From: JBHHWH01 sp046756405
GTDB taxonomy: Bacteria; Actinomycetota; Acidimicrobiia; Spongiisociales; ZC4RG35
NCBI GenBank assembly: GCA_046756405.1
Contig: JBHHWH010000006.1
Span: 1 to 47,948, forward strand
DNA length: 47,948 nt
Reading direction: 5' to 3'
Of this stretch, positions 1 through 6,714 are shown in pieces (the first letter of the stretch is position 1; the number at the start of each line of letters is the position of its first letter). Made by a program: the position numbers and the translations under genes. Below the pieces are notes generated by a model. That model had not been told where the DNA came from, did no database searches, and saw nothing but the letters and a program-made list of their open reading frames with translations.

Positions 1-216
1 CCCACCTCCGGCCACACCCACCATCAGCTCAACACCACCTGCCAAAGCTCCCACGTCGGCGGCGGTCTGGTCGGCTCGGCGTTCTACGAAGAGGGCGCTG
101 GCGTCGATGGCGATGGCCGTAAAACCGGCAATCATGAACATCGATCCGGCGATGACGAGCGCGCTGACTCCGTGCTCCTGGCGGATGAGCTTCCTGAGCC
201 TACGGATCAGGGACAT
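1..216 (-). CDS. TadG-like pilus assembly protein, N-terminal part (runs off the left edge)
   Basis: Reverse-strand reading frame from an ATG at 216 that stays open to base 1, so only the first 72 residues are visible. A short basic N-terminus (SLIRRLRKLIRQ) precedes the sequence HGVSALVIAGSMFMIAGFTA, a single membrane helix, then AIDASALFVERRADQTAAD. This layout is typical of the N-terminus of TadG and related Tad pilus proteins, in which a hydrophobic helix is followed by an alanine-rich segment. It begins 10 bp inside the end of the upstream TadE-like gene, so the two are probably translated together. The C-terminal part, which would show whether a von Willebrand domain is present, is outside the window. 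Confidence 0.75.
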   Translation of the reverse strand, partial: MSLIRRLRKLIRQEHGVSALVIAGSMFMIAGFTAIAIDASALFVERRADQTAADVGALAGGVELMVGVAGGG

Positions 217-740
217 GTCTTTGCCGACGCTCCCAGAGCCGAGCTCCAGGTAGCCGGTTGCTCAAGACGGAACTGGATATCAGACGTGAGCTGCGTTGGA
301 AGGAAAACGCTGATCAGGTTGAGACCGGATAGGGAGGCGACGGACGCCTGGACCCGGATTGAAGCTTGATCGCCTATGTCGCTGTCTCCGTCTCCGTCAA
401 CATCATTATTGAGTTCGATGGTGACAGTGCTGATACCTGCGCCAACGAGGTCGAGCGCATTACATACCACAGTGACTATCTGGTTCTCGTCTCCGGTGCC
501 TCCGGCGTCGACGGCTGCGAACCGCGCACCCTCGCGAGCTGCATGGCGGACGTCATTAAACTGACCGAATTTCCACCCGAACTCAACGATGCCCAGGATG
601 ATGATGATGAGCAACGGCATGAGGAGGGCGAACTCCACCAGGGCAGCCCCCCGATCGCGGGTCCCGGCTCTCGCCCTGTTCCTCAATTCCAGCTCCCTAC
701 TCAGGGTGGCGACCTTGGCGGCCACCACGTTCCCCCGCAA
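207..740 (-). CDS. TadE-like pilus assembly protein
   Basis: 177 residues from a TTG start. A charged N-terminus of about 30 residues leads into RGAALVEFALLMPLLIIIIL, the classic TadE start: glycine, a glutamate five or so residues on, and one hydrophobic helix. It continues with FNDVRHAAREGARFAAVD, also usual in TadE minor pseudopilins. The remainder is an extracytoplasmic domain of unknown fold. A TAGCCT hexamer lies 11 nt before the start, so the transcript leader may be only a few bases. The gene overlaps the TadG-like gene downstream by 10 bp. This pair reads away from the large Tad operon 6 kb to the right and is a separate transcription unit. Confidence 0.8.
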   Translation of the reverse strand: MRGNVVAAKVATLSRELELRNRARAGTRDRGAALVEFALLMPLLIIIILGIVEFGWKFGQFNDVRHAAREGARFAAVDAGGTGDENQIVTVVCNALDLVGAGISTVTIELNNDVDGDGDSDIGDQASIRVQASVASLSGLNLISVFLPTQLTSDIQFRLEQPATWSSALGASAKTCP

Positions 741-916
741 CCCGCGGGGTCAGGCTAGCAAGCGAACAGCCCACTATTCCAGAGGTATCTTCGTCCAATT
801 TCAGGACAAACATGAGGGGACATGCGGAAACGGCACGATAGGACTAGTCCTTGCTCCGCGGGGCATCGTGAGACGAGCCTGACCACCTAGGGTGATCGGC
901 CAATAGGACCTGCGCC

Positions 917-1678
917 TCAAGTCCGTGCCAGGAGCCTCCTGTTCTTGAACTTCGCCTTGACGTAGTCGGCATTCATCATGGCGATGAAGTCGACCGAGAT
1001 CGACTTGGGGCAGGCCTTCTCACACTCGGCGAAGTTGGTGCAGGAGCCGAAGTATTCCTCCATGACGGCCACCATCCGCTCGCTGCGGTCCCAGCGTTCC
1101 GGCTGACCCTGGGGCAAGAGGTTGAGGTGGGCGATCTTCGCCGCGGTGAACAGGTTGGCCGCACCGTTGGGACACGCCGCCACACAAGCCCCACAGCCGA
1201 TGCAGGCGGCGGCATCGAAGGCTGTGTCCGCCACCGACTTAGGGACCAGCACCTCATTGGCATCACGGGCGGATCCGGTGTCGACGCTGATGAACCCGCC
1301 GGCCTCGATGATCCGGTCGAAGGCCGAGCGGTCCACCACCAGATCCTTGATGAGGGGGAACCCGGCGGCCCGCCACGGTTCGACGACGATCGTGTCCCCG
1401 TCTTCGAACTTGCGCATATGGAGCTGGCAGGTGGCCGTGCCTTGCTGGGGTCCGTGGGCCTGGCCGTTGATCATCACCCCGCAGCTTCCGCAAATGCCTT
1501 CCCGACAGTCGTGGTCGAAGGCGACAGGTTCCTCGCCGCGGGCGGTGAGGCGGTCGTTGAGGATGTCGAGCATCTCCAAAAAGGACATGTCGGGAGAGAT
1601 GTCGTCCACCGGGTAGGTGACGAACCCGCCAGGCGAGTTGGGCCCTGGCTGCCGCCACACCTGGAGGACGATGTTCAC
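917..1678 (-). CDS. sdhB: Succinate dehydrogenase/fumarate reductase iron-sulfur subunit
   Basis: 253 residues. The cysteines for all three iron-sulfur centres are visible: C58, C63, C66 and C84 for the 2Fe-2S cluster (DCREGICGSCG), C159, C162, C165 and C169 around CIGCGACVAACP, and C213, C219 and C223 in SCTNFAECEKACPKSI for the remaining clusters. The protein carries electrons from the flavin in SdhA to the haem and quinone site in SdhC. The start ATG overlaps the sdhA stop by 4 bp, so translation is coupled. It is the last gene of sdhCAB. Its length matches the Gram-positive type, in which a single large cytochrome b subunit serves as anchor. Confidence 0.95.
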   Translation of the reverse strand: MNIVLQVWRQPGPNSPGGFVTYPVDDISPDMSFLEMLDILNDRLTARGEEPVAFDHDCREGICGSCGVMINGQAHGPQQGTATCQLHMRKFEDGDTIVVEPWRAAGFPLIKDLVVDRSAFDRIIEAGGFISVDTGSARDANEVLVPKSVADTAFDAAACIGCGACVAACPNGAANLFTAAKIAHLNLLPQGQPERWDRSERMVAVMEEYFGSCTNFAECEKACPKSISVDFIAMMNADYVKAKFKNRRLLART

Positions 1679-3597
1679 TTGTAGCTCCTCGTAGTCGGAG
1701 TCACATACTCAAAGGTAAGCGGCTCGGTCACATGCTCTGGACGGCCGGCTTCCCCGGTCCAGGCCCAGGCGGCCACATAGGCAAAGTCCTCGTCGTCTCG
1801 TAGCGCCTCGCCCTCCTCGGTCTGATACTCCTCACGGAAGTGGGCACCACAGGATTCTTCCCTGCGGAGGGCGTCGATGCACATGAGCTGGGCCAGTTCG
1901 AAGAAGTCGTCCACCCTCCCTGCCTTCTCCAAGCTCTGGTTCAGGGTCTCCGCACTGCCCACCACCTTCAGGTCGGTCTTGAACTCCTCGTAGAGGGCGG
2001 GGATCTCCGCCAGGGCCTTCTCCAGGTCGGCGGCGTTGCGGGACATGCCGCACAGGTCGAACATGATCTTGCCCAGCTCCCGGTGGAACCAGTCCACGGA
2101 GCGGGAGCCGTTGATGGACAGGTAGCGGTTGACCCGGTCGGACACCTCGGCCTCGACCTCCTGGAAGACGGGATCGTCGGTGGGGACCGGCTGGGTGTTG
2201 AGGTATTCGGCCAGGTAGTCGTTGATCGTGGCGGGTAGGACGAAGTAGCCGTCGGCCAGGCCCTGCATCAGCGCCGAGGCTCCGAGGCGGTTGGCCCCGT
2301 GGTCACTGAAGTTGGCCTCGCCGATGGCGTAGAGACCGGGGATGGTGGTCATCAGGTTGTAGTCCACCCATAGCCCGCCCATGGTGTAGTGGGGCGCGGG
2401 GTAGATGCGCATCGGCACCGAGTAGGGGTCCTCGTCGGTGATCCGGTTGTACATCTCGAAGAGGTTGCCGTAGCGCTCTTCGATGGCGTGCTTGCCTAGC
2501 CGTCCAATGGCGTCGCGGAAGTCCAGGTACACCCCATTCTTTAGCGGGCCCACCCCGCGGCCCGAGTCCACCATCCGCTTGGCGGCCCGGGAGGCCACGT
2601 CGCGGGGGACCAGGTTGCCGAAGGCCGGGTACATCCGCTCCAGGAAGTAGTCGCGGTCCTCTTCCGGGATGTCGTTGGGAGCCCGGTTGTCGTCGGCGTT
2701 CTTCGGCACCCAGATCCGGCCGTCGTTGCGCAGCGACTCCGACATGAGGGTGAGCTTGGACTGGAACTCGTCGGAGGCGGGGATACAGGTGGGGTGGATC
2801 TGGGTGAAACAGGGGTTGGCGAAGGCGGCCCCACGCCGGTGCGCCCGCCAGATGGCGCTGGCGTTGGAGGCCTTGGCGTTGGTGGAGAGGAAGTAAACGT
2901 TGGCGTAGCCGCCGGTGGCCAGGACCACGGCGTGGGCGGAGTGGCTGGTCACCTCGCCGGTGATCAGATCGCGGACCACGATCCCCACCGCCCGACCGTC
3001 CTTCAAGACCAGGTCGAGCATCTCGGAGCGGGTGTGGAGGCTCACTTTGCCCGACGCCACCTGACGCATCAGCGCCTGGTAGGCCCCGAGGAGGAGCTGC
3101 TGGCCGGTCTGGCCCCGGGCGTAGAAGGTGCGGCTCACCTGGGCACCACCGAAGGAGCGGTTGTCCAGATAGCCCCCATACTCCCGGGCAAAGGGTACGC
3201 CCTGGGCGGTGCACTGGTCGATGATGTTCAGCGACACCTGGGCGAGGCGGTAGACGTTGGCCTCACGGCTGCGGTAGTCGCCTCCCTTGATGGTGTCGTA
3301 GAAGAGGCGGAAGACCGAGTCGCCGTCGTAGTGGTAGTTCTTGGCGGCGTTGATCCCACCCTGGGCGGCGATGGAGTGGGCCCGCCGCGGAGTGTCGTGA
3401 AAGGTGAACACCTCGACGTTGTATCCCAACTCGCCGAGGGTGGCGGCGGCAGAAGCGCCGGCCAGGCCGGTGCCCACGATGATGATCTTGAACTTCCTCT
3501 TGTTGGCCGGATTGACCAGGCGGACATCGAATTTGTGGTTGTCCCACTTGTCCTCCAGGGGACCGGCGGGAACCTTGGAGTCGAGGTTCGGAGTCAT
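1675..3597 (-). CDS. sdhA: Succinate dehydrogenase/fumarate reductase flavoprotein subunit
   Basis: 640 residues from the ATG at 3597, which overlaps the sdhC stop as ATGA; a GTG at 3609 in the same frame would add four residues. The dinucleotide-binding GTGLAG is at residues 42-47. His74 in RRAHSIAAQGG is the expected site of covalent FAD attachment. HYTMGGLWVDY and ANRLGASALMQGL are the conserved substrate and FAD loop motifs. The enzyme oxidises succinate to fumarate in the TCA cycle, or runs in reverse. Direction cannot be decided from sequence. It sits between sdhC and sdhB in a tightly overlapping operon. Confidence 0.95.
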   Translation of the reverse strand: MTPNLDSKVPAGPLEDKWDNHKFDVRLVNPANKRKFKIIIVGTGLAGASAAATLGELGYNVEVFTFHDTPRRAHSIAAQGGINAAKNYHYDGDSVFRLFYDTIKGGDYRSREANVYRLAQVSLNIIDQCTAQGVPFAREYGGYLDNRSFGGAQVSRTFYARGQTGQQLLLGAYQALMRQVASGKVSLHTRSEMLDLVLKDGRAVGIVVRDLITGEVTSHSAHAVVLATGGYANVYFLSTNAKASNASAIWRAHRRGAAFANPCFTQIHPTCIPASDEFQSKLTLMSESLRNDGRIWVPKNADDNRAPNDIPEEDRDYFLERMYPAFGNLVPRDVASRAAKRMVDSGRGVGPLKNGVYLDFRDAIGRLGKHAIEERYGNLFEMYNRITDEDPYSVPMRIYPAPHYTMGGLWVDYNLMTTIPGLYAIGEANFSDHGANRLGASALMQGLADGYFVLPATINDYLAEYLNTQPVPTDDPVFQEVEAEVSDRVNRYLSINGSRSVDWFHRELGKIMFDLCGMSRNAADLEKALAEIPALYEEFKTDLKVVGSAETLNQSLEKAGRVDDFFELAQLMCIDALRREESCGAHFREEYQTEEGEALRDDEDFAYVAAWAWTGEAGRPEHVTEPLTFEYVTPTTRSYK

Positions 3598-4325
3598 GGT
3601 CCCACCCACCCGAAGAGGACCGCCAGGGGCATGATCGAGTTACCCACGAAGACCACCACGGCGAGACCCACGGCGAACCCACGACGCCATGGGTTGAAGC
3701 GAGGATGGTTGACGCCGACGCTCTGGAACATCGACCAGGCTCCGTGATAGAGGTGGAGGGCCAGCAGTGCCATGGCCAGAACGTAGAAGGCGGTCACCGG
3801 CCAGCGGCTGAAGGTGGCCACGAAATTGGCGAAGACCTCGCCCCGCTCCCAGACCTCGGGAGCGATGGGTTTGACGCCCCAGGTGAGGTCGGCGAGATGG
3901 AAGAGAAGGAAGGCTCCGAAGATGGTGCCGCTCACCCGCATGGTGCGGCTGGCGTAATTGGCGGCCAGGTAGTGCCGGGGGGAGTGGTAGTCCTCGGGGC
4001 GGGCGTGGCGGTTCATGATGGTGAGGGCGTAGGCGGCGTGGATGTGAAGCAGGAATACGACGATGAGGCCGGTACGGAGGATCCACAACAGCACGTGCTC
4101 GGGAAGGAGAGGGAAGAGGAGGCTGCGCAGCTTCTCGGCGTAGAGGTCGATCTCGGGGACGCCTCCCACGTCGGGGAGGAAGATCTTCCAGTTGCCGATC
4201 ATGTGGGCGATCACGAAGAGGATGATCAAAAAGCCGGTGATCCCCATCACCCACTTCTTTCCGACAGCGGACCGGTAGAACTCGAGGGGGAAGGGGGCTC
4301 GCTTCTCTTGAGTGACCGCGCTCAC
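3594..4325 (-). CDS. sdhC: Succinate dehydrogenase cytochrome b subunit
   Basis: 243 residues, about five membrane helices, of the single-subunit diheme b558 type. Histidines suited to haem ligation occur in FVIAHMIGNW, LLHIHAAYAL, LLFHLADLTW and LHLYHGAW. I place the start at GTG 4325, giving the N-terminus SAVTQEKRAPFPLEFYRSA, because the minus strand has the hexamer CATAAT with an upstream TG (extended -10) 9 nt before it and no ribosome binding site. A GTG at 4376 in frame would add 17 residues that look unlike the family. First gene of sdhCAB; the stop overlaps the sdhA start. Confidence 0.9.
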   Translation of the reverse strand: MSAVTQEKRAPFPLEFYRSAVGKKWVMGITGFLIILFVIAHMIGNWKIFLPDVGGVPEIDLYAEKLRSLLFPLLPEHVLLWILRTGLIVVFLLHIHAAYALTIMNRHARPEDYHSPRHYLAANYASRTMRVSGTIFGAFLLFHLADLTWGVKPIAPEVWERGEVFANFVATFSRWPVTAFYVLAMALLALHLYHGAWSMFQSVGVNHPRFNPWRRGFAVGLAVVVFVGNSIMPLAVLFGWVGP

Positions 4326-4334
4326 GGGAAGCCC

Positions 4335-4343
4335 ATTATGCCA
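4335..4343 (-). promoter_or_regulatory. Extended -10 promoter of sdhCAB
   Basis: On the minus strand TGG-CATAAT ends 9 nt before the GTG chosen as the sdhC start. The spacing puts the transcript start at or next to the start codon, so the mRNA would be leaderless. The hexamer matches TATAAT at five of six positions. Confidence 0.5.
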
Positions 4344-4416
4344 AGTCTCGCGGTAAGTGAATTCGCCTCCGGGCACCCATGATTCAGAAGTAGTGCGCCC
4401 GCATCAGAACTTGGCC

Positions 4417-4443
4417 TTGACGGCGCGCGCGGCATCCCATAAT
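4417..4443 (+). promoter_or_regulatory. whiB promoter
   Basis: TTGACG at 4417-4422 and CATAAT at 4438-4443 with a 15-bp spacer (17 bp if TAATGT is taken as the -10). The transcript would begin near 4450, leaving a leader of about 30 nt that contains the ribosome binding site GAGGAG before the ATG at 4482. Confidence 0.55.
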
Positions 4444-4450
4444 GTCAACA

Positions 4451-4462
4451 GTGTAATTACAC
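4451..4462. promoter_or_regulatory. Perfect 12-bp palindrome at the whiB transcription start
   Basis: GTGTAATTACAC is a perfect palindrome that begins about 8 bp after the -10 hexamer, where a repressor would block initiation. A second palindrome, ACATATGT (4461-4468), overlaps its end. An operator is an inference; the binding protein is unknown. Confidence 0.45.
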
Positions 4463-4481
4463 ATATGTGAGGAGAAGCTGG

Positions 4482-4757
4482 ATGCACAGCAAGCTCATCG
4501 AAGCGTTAGCCGTAGGTGAGCTCGCCTGGCAGGACTACGCCAACTGTCGCGGGGCAGACGCCGATCTCTTCTTCCCAGAGCGGGGGGCATCGACCCGGAA
4601 GGCGAAGGCGATCTGTGCTGCCTGCGAGGTCCGTCAGGAGTGCCTCGATTTCGCGATCGAGATGGGCGAGAAGTTCGGGATCTGGGGCGGCCTGAGCGAG
4701 CGGGAGCGGCGCCGGGTGCGCCGGGAGCGGGCGCTGCGCCAGCGTCGGGCCGGCTAA
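4482..4757 (+). CDS. whiB: WhiB-family iron-sulfur transcription factor (WhiB/WhiB2 type)
   Basis: 91 residues from the ATG at 4482, chosen because the GAGGAG ribosome binding site precedes it; the frame is open from a GTG at 4467. Four cluster cysteines are present: C22, C45, C48 and C54, with the CxxC and Cx5C spacing of the Wbl family. The GIWGG turn (66-70) precedes a basic C-terminus rich in Arg (LSERERRRVRR), the DNA-contacting part. The sequence FFPERGASTRKAKAIC is close to what I know of Streptomyces WhiB and mycobacterial WhiB2, which control cell division and sporulation septation. Wbl proteins are found almost only in Actinobacteria. Convergent with bpa, 4 bp apart. Confidence 0.95.
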   Translation: MHSKLIEALAVGELAWQDYANCRGADADLFFPERGASTRKAKAICAACEVRQECLDFAIEMGEKFGIWGGLSERERRRVRRERALRQRRAG

Positions 4758-4761
4758 GGCC

Positions 4762-5226
4762 TCAGAGGTAGAGCCCGGAGGAGTCGTCCTTCTTCTTAGA
4801 GGACCCCAGAGCCCGTTTCTGCATCTCCGCGAGCTGGGCCTGGGCCGCCACCTGCTGACTCCACAATGAGGCCTGGATGCCGTGGAACAGGCCCTCCAAC
4901 CATCCGATGAGCTGGGCCTGGGCTACCCGTAGCTCGGCCTCGGAGACCTTCTCCTGGTTGAGGGGAATCATGACCTCGTTGAACTCCTCCTGAAGCTCTG
5001 GGGAGAGGACCTCGCTCAGCTCCGCAAGGGAGCGGGCATGGACTTGCGCCAGCCGTTCTCTGCCGCCTTCGTCGAGGGGCGCCTGCCGGGCCTCCTCGAG
5101 CATGGCCCGGGTCATGGCAGCGATCCGTAGCAGCTTCGTGGGCTCGCTGACGGGAGGAACTCGCTCCTCGTCTTCTCCTTCGACCGGCTCAGCATCGACG
5201 ACTTCGGGTCTTACGACATCTTCCAT
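4762..5226 (-). CDS. bpa: Bacterial proteasome activator Bpa/PafE
   Basis: 154 residues. The core matches what I know of mycobacterial Bpa (DUF2587): EPTKLLRIAAMTRAMLEEAR, APLDEGGRERLAQVHARSL and AQLIGWLEGLFHGIQASLW. Bpa forms a dodecameric ring on the 20S proteasome and opens its gate without ATP or Pup. The C-terminus GLYL (151-154) is the required hydrophobic-Tyr-X motif that docks into the proteasome, preceded by a flexible Lys/Ser/Asp tail. The acidic N-terminal 25 residues are probably disordered. The minus strand has TAGTCT 7 nt before the ATG and no ribosome binding site, so the message is probably leaderless. No proteasome subunit lies in the window. Confidence 0.93.
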   Translation of the reverse strand: MEDVVRPEVVDAEPVEGEDEERVPPVSEPTKLLRIAAMTRAMLEEARQAPLDEGGRERLAQVHARSLAELSEVLSPELQEEFNEVMIPLNQEKVSEAELRVAQAQLIGWLEGLFHGIQASLWSQQVAAQAQLAEMQKRALGSSKKKDDSSGLYL

Positions 5227-5233
5227 GCTCTGC

Positions 5234-5243
5234 AGACTAGGCC
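5234..5243. promoter_or_regulatory. Overlapping divergent -10 elements (bpa and the DUF2238-type gene)
   Basis: The 10 bp AGACTAGGCC hold a minus-strand TAGTCT (5239-5234), 7 nt before the bpa ATG, and a plus-strand TAGGCC (5238-5243), 6 nt before the ATG at 5250. The plus-strand hexamer lacks the final T, so that side is weaker. Confidence 0.4.
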
Positions 5244-5249
5244 GACCTG

Positions 5250-5852
5250 ATGAAGAGAGATGCTTGGTTCGAGGTTTCCCGGCTGCCAGCCTGGAGGAGC
5301 GTGACAGTCCTCCTCTTCGCCATTGGCTACACCGTTGTCCTCTTCTTCTATGGCATCTCCGTGGATAGCCCGCTCACCAACCTCTATACGGGCATCAACA
5401 TCGGTCTGCTGGTCCTCTTCGCCGTCCTTCACCGCTGGGCTCGCTGGCCCGCCTACGCCCTTTGGGCGGTCTCCTTGGTGGGTCTGGGAAACATGCTGGG
5501 CGGGGTTCTCCTCGTGAACGGCCAGCCCCTGTATGTGGCTGCCCTGATCGGTCCGGTGCGGTATGACAAGATCTTCCACGCTGCGGCCTCGGCGGCCATG
5601 GTCATCGTGGCCTGGGAGTCGACGAAGCGATGGGCGGGAGGTGTCCATCACCAGGGCGGGCTTTTGCTGTTGACCTGGCTGGTGGTGATGGGCGGCGGAG
5701 CGGTGGTAGAGATCGCCGAGTTCATCGGGTTCACCGCCGCCGGGGGCGCCGTCAACGTAGGCGACTACGGGAACAACGCCCTCGATCTGGTGGCCAACGC
5801 CTTGGGTGCCCTGATGGGGGTGGGAGTGGTGTACCGAGCCGAACCTCTTTGA
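5250..5852 (+). CDS. DUF2238 (YjdF-like) integral membrane protein
   Basis: 200 residues with about six hydrophobic helices. The C-terminal half carries the family's recognisable pattern: YDKIFHAAASAAM, then AVVEIAEF, then a glycine-rich loop ending VGDYGNNALDLVANALG. The acidic and histidine residues of these motifs lie at helix ends. The function of the family is not known to me; Asp, His and Glu in membrane context may suggest a catalytic or metal site, but that is speculation. It is transcribed divergently from bpa with only 23 bp between the start codons, and no ribosome binding site precedes the ATG. Confidence 0.8.
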   Translation: MKRDAWFEVSRLPAWRSVTVLLFAIGYTVVLFFYGISVDSPLTNLYTGINIGLLVLFAVLHRWARWPAYALWAVSLVGLGNMLGGVLLVNGQPLYVAALIGPVRYDKIFHAAASAAMVIVAWESTKRWAGGVHHQGGLLLLTWLVVMGGGAVVEIAEFIGFTAAGGAVNVGDYGNNALDLVANALGALMGVGVVYRAEPL

Positions 5853-5883
5853 CGACCCCCTTTCAGGACAGCACTGAGTGTCG

Positions 5884-5889
5884 TATAAT
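5884..5889 (+). promoter_or_regulatory. Consensus -10 element of the HTH gene
   Basis: A perfect TATAAT, 27 nt before the ATG at 5917. No good -35 hexamer lies 16-18 bp upstream. The leader contains the ribosome binding site GAAGAGGA. Confidence 0.5.
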
Positions 5890-5916
5890 CGCCTTCAGCA
5901 ACGAAGAGGACGATCG

Positions 5917-6162
5917 ATGGCTGAGGAATTTCCAGAGATTCTCGATGCGGCGCAAGTGGCCGAGCTGCTGGGGATGAACGTGCAGATGGTGCGCAAGTAC
6001 GCCAGGGAGGGACGGCTGCCCGCCTACCGCCTTCCCAACGGACGCACCTTCCGCTTCTTCCGGGACGAGATCTTCGAGTTCCTGCGCGCCCACCCGGTGG
6101 TGGCCAGGGACGAGGAGATCAGTGAGGATCGATCGAGCGGGAGGCTCCCAGGATCCGGTTGA
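5917..6162 (+). CDS. Helix-turn-helix DNA-binding protein, excisionase/BldC-like
   Basis: 81 residues from the ATG at 5917, chosen for the preceding GAAGAGGA; the frame opens at a GTG at 5878, which lies before the -10 box and so cannot be the start. A winged-helix MerR/excisionase domain fills residues 8-60: ILDAAQVAELLGMNVQMVRK is helix-turn-helix, followed by GRLPAYRLPNGRTFRFFRDE as the wing and third helix. BldC, a small developmental regulator of Streptomyces, has this architecture, but the match is not specific enough to use the name. The 3' end overlaps the convergent gene by 44 bp. It lies about 550 bp before the Tad operon and might regulate it. Confidence 0.8.
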   Translation: MAEEFPEILDAAQVAELLGMNVQMVRKYAREGRLPAYRLPNGRTFRFFRDEIFEFLRAHPVVARDEEISEDRSSGRLPGSG

Positions 6163-6661
6163 GGGGCACGTAGAACCGGCGCTCGTCGACGTCGATGAAC
6201 TCGAGATGGTCGGCGGCGACGACCCCGACCACGCCGGTGAGGATGAGACCGCCTTCGAGGCCCAGTTGGATTCGGGTCCGCGCCGCGGCGTGCTCATGGA
6301 GTCGGGCCTTGAAGGTCACGGCGTTGAGAATCGGCTCCTCCGGTGTTCCGCGATCGATGACGATCACCGACCAGGCGCCGGCCTCGTATCTGACTTCCGT
6401 CACCTGACCGGCACCCTCGAGGGTTCCGTAGTCGTCGCCGGCGGCGATGAGGACGCCGCTGAAGCTGTGGCCGCCGGCGTCCACCGACACCCGCGCCCCT
6501 CGGTGGGCGAAGTCACGCATCACGTCCTTGAGGTGGAGCCGTCGACGGCGCAGCAGCTCGGTCAGCCGCTCGTCCTCGGCGGCGTCCTCGGCCCATTCCC
6601 GGCCCGGTCCGGACCGCAGCTCGGCGGCCAGGTCCGGGTCCGGATCGCGAAAATCTGTCAT
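6119..6661 (-). CDS. Conserved protein of unknown function
   Basis: 180 residues from the ATG at 6661. I do not recognise the family. The N-terminal third is rich in acidic residues and arginine and probably helical (AEDERLTELLRRRRLHLKDV). The rest looks beta-rich: RVSVDAGGHSFSGVLIAAGD, VTEVRYEAGAWSVIVID and a C-terminal FIDVDERRFYVPLNRILGAS. No signal peptide or membrane helix. The start overlaps, as ATGA, the stop of a 10-codon leader reading frame; a GTG at 6682 in frame is the alternative start. It overlaps the HTH gene at its 3' end and is divergent from cpaB. Confidence 0.6.
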   Translation of the reverse strand: MTDFRDPDPDLAAELRSGPGREWAEDAAEDERLTELLRRRRLHLKDVMRDFAHRGARVSVDAGGHSFSGVLIAAGDDYGTLEGAGQVTEVRYEAGAWSVIVIDRGTPEEPILNAVTFKARLHEHAAARTRIQLGLEGGLILTGVVGVVAADHLEFIDVDERRFYVPLNRILGASRSIDPH

Positions 6662-6690
6662 CCCTTTTCGCGCTCTCGACACGCGTCCAT
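6658..6690 (-). CDS. Ten-codon leader reading frame coupled to the downstream gene
   Basis: ATG at 6690, translating to MDACREREKG, with its TGA (6660-6658) overlapping the ATG of the 180-residue gene as ATGA. The minus-strand hexamer TATCTT (6702-6697) lies 6 nt before the ATG, which would make the message leaderless at this mini-gene. Ribosomes would then reach the main gene by re-initiation. Real translation is an inference; ten codons are too few for coding statistics. Confidence 0.35.
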   Translation of the reverse strand: MDACREREKG

Positions 6691-6696
6691 GCCGAC

Positions 6697-6706
6697 AAGA
6701 TAGGTT
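6697..6706. promoter_or_regulatory. Overlapping divergent -10 elements between cpaB and the unknown gene
   Basis: The 10 bp AAGATAGGTT contain a plus-strand TAGGTT (6701-6706), exactly 8 nt before the cpaB GTG, and a minus-strand TATCTT (6702-6697), 6 nt before the leader ATG. Polymerase bound one way would exclude the other. Confidence 0.5.
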
Positions 6707-6714
6707 GCCGATCC

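Noticed and set aside
741..916. AGGACTAGTCCT (840-851) palindrome as an operator
   Set aside because: Perfect but far from both gene starts (about 100 bp before the TadE gene) and without a recognisable promoter next to it; too little to call.
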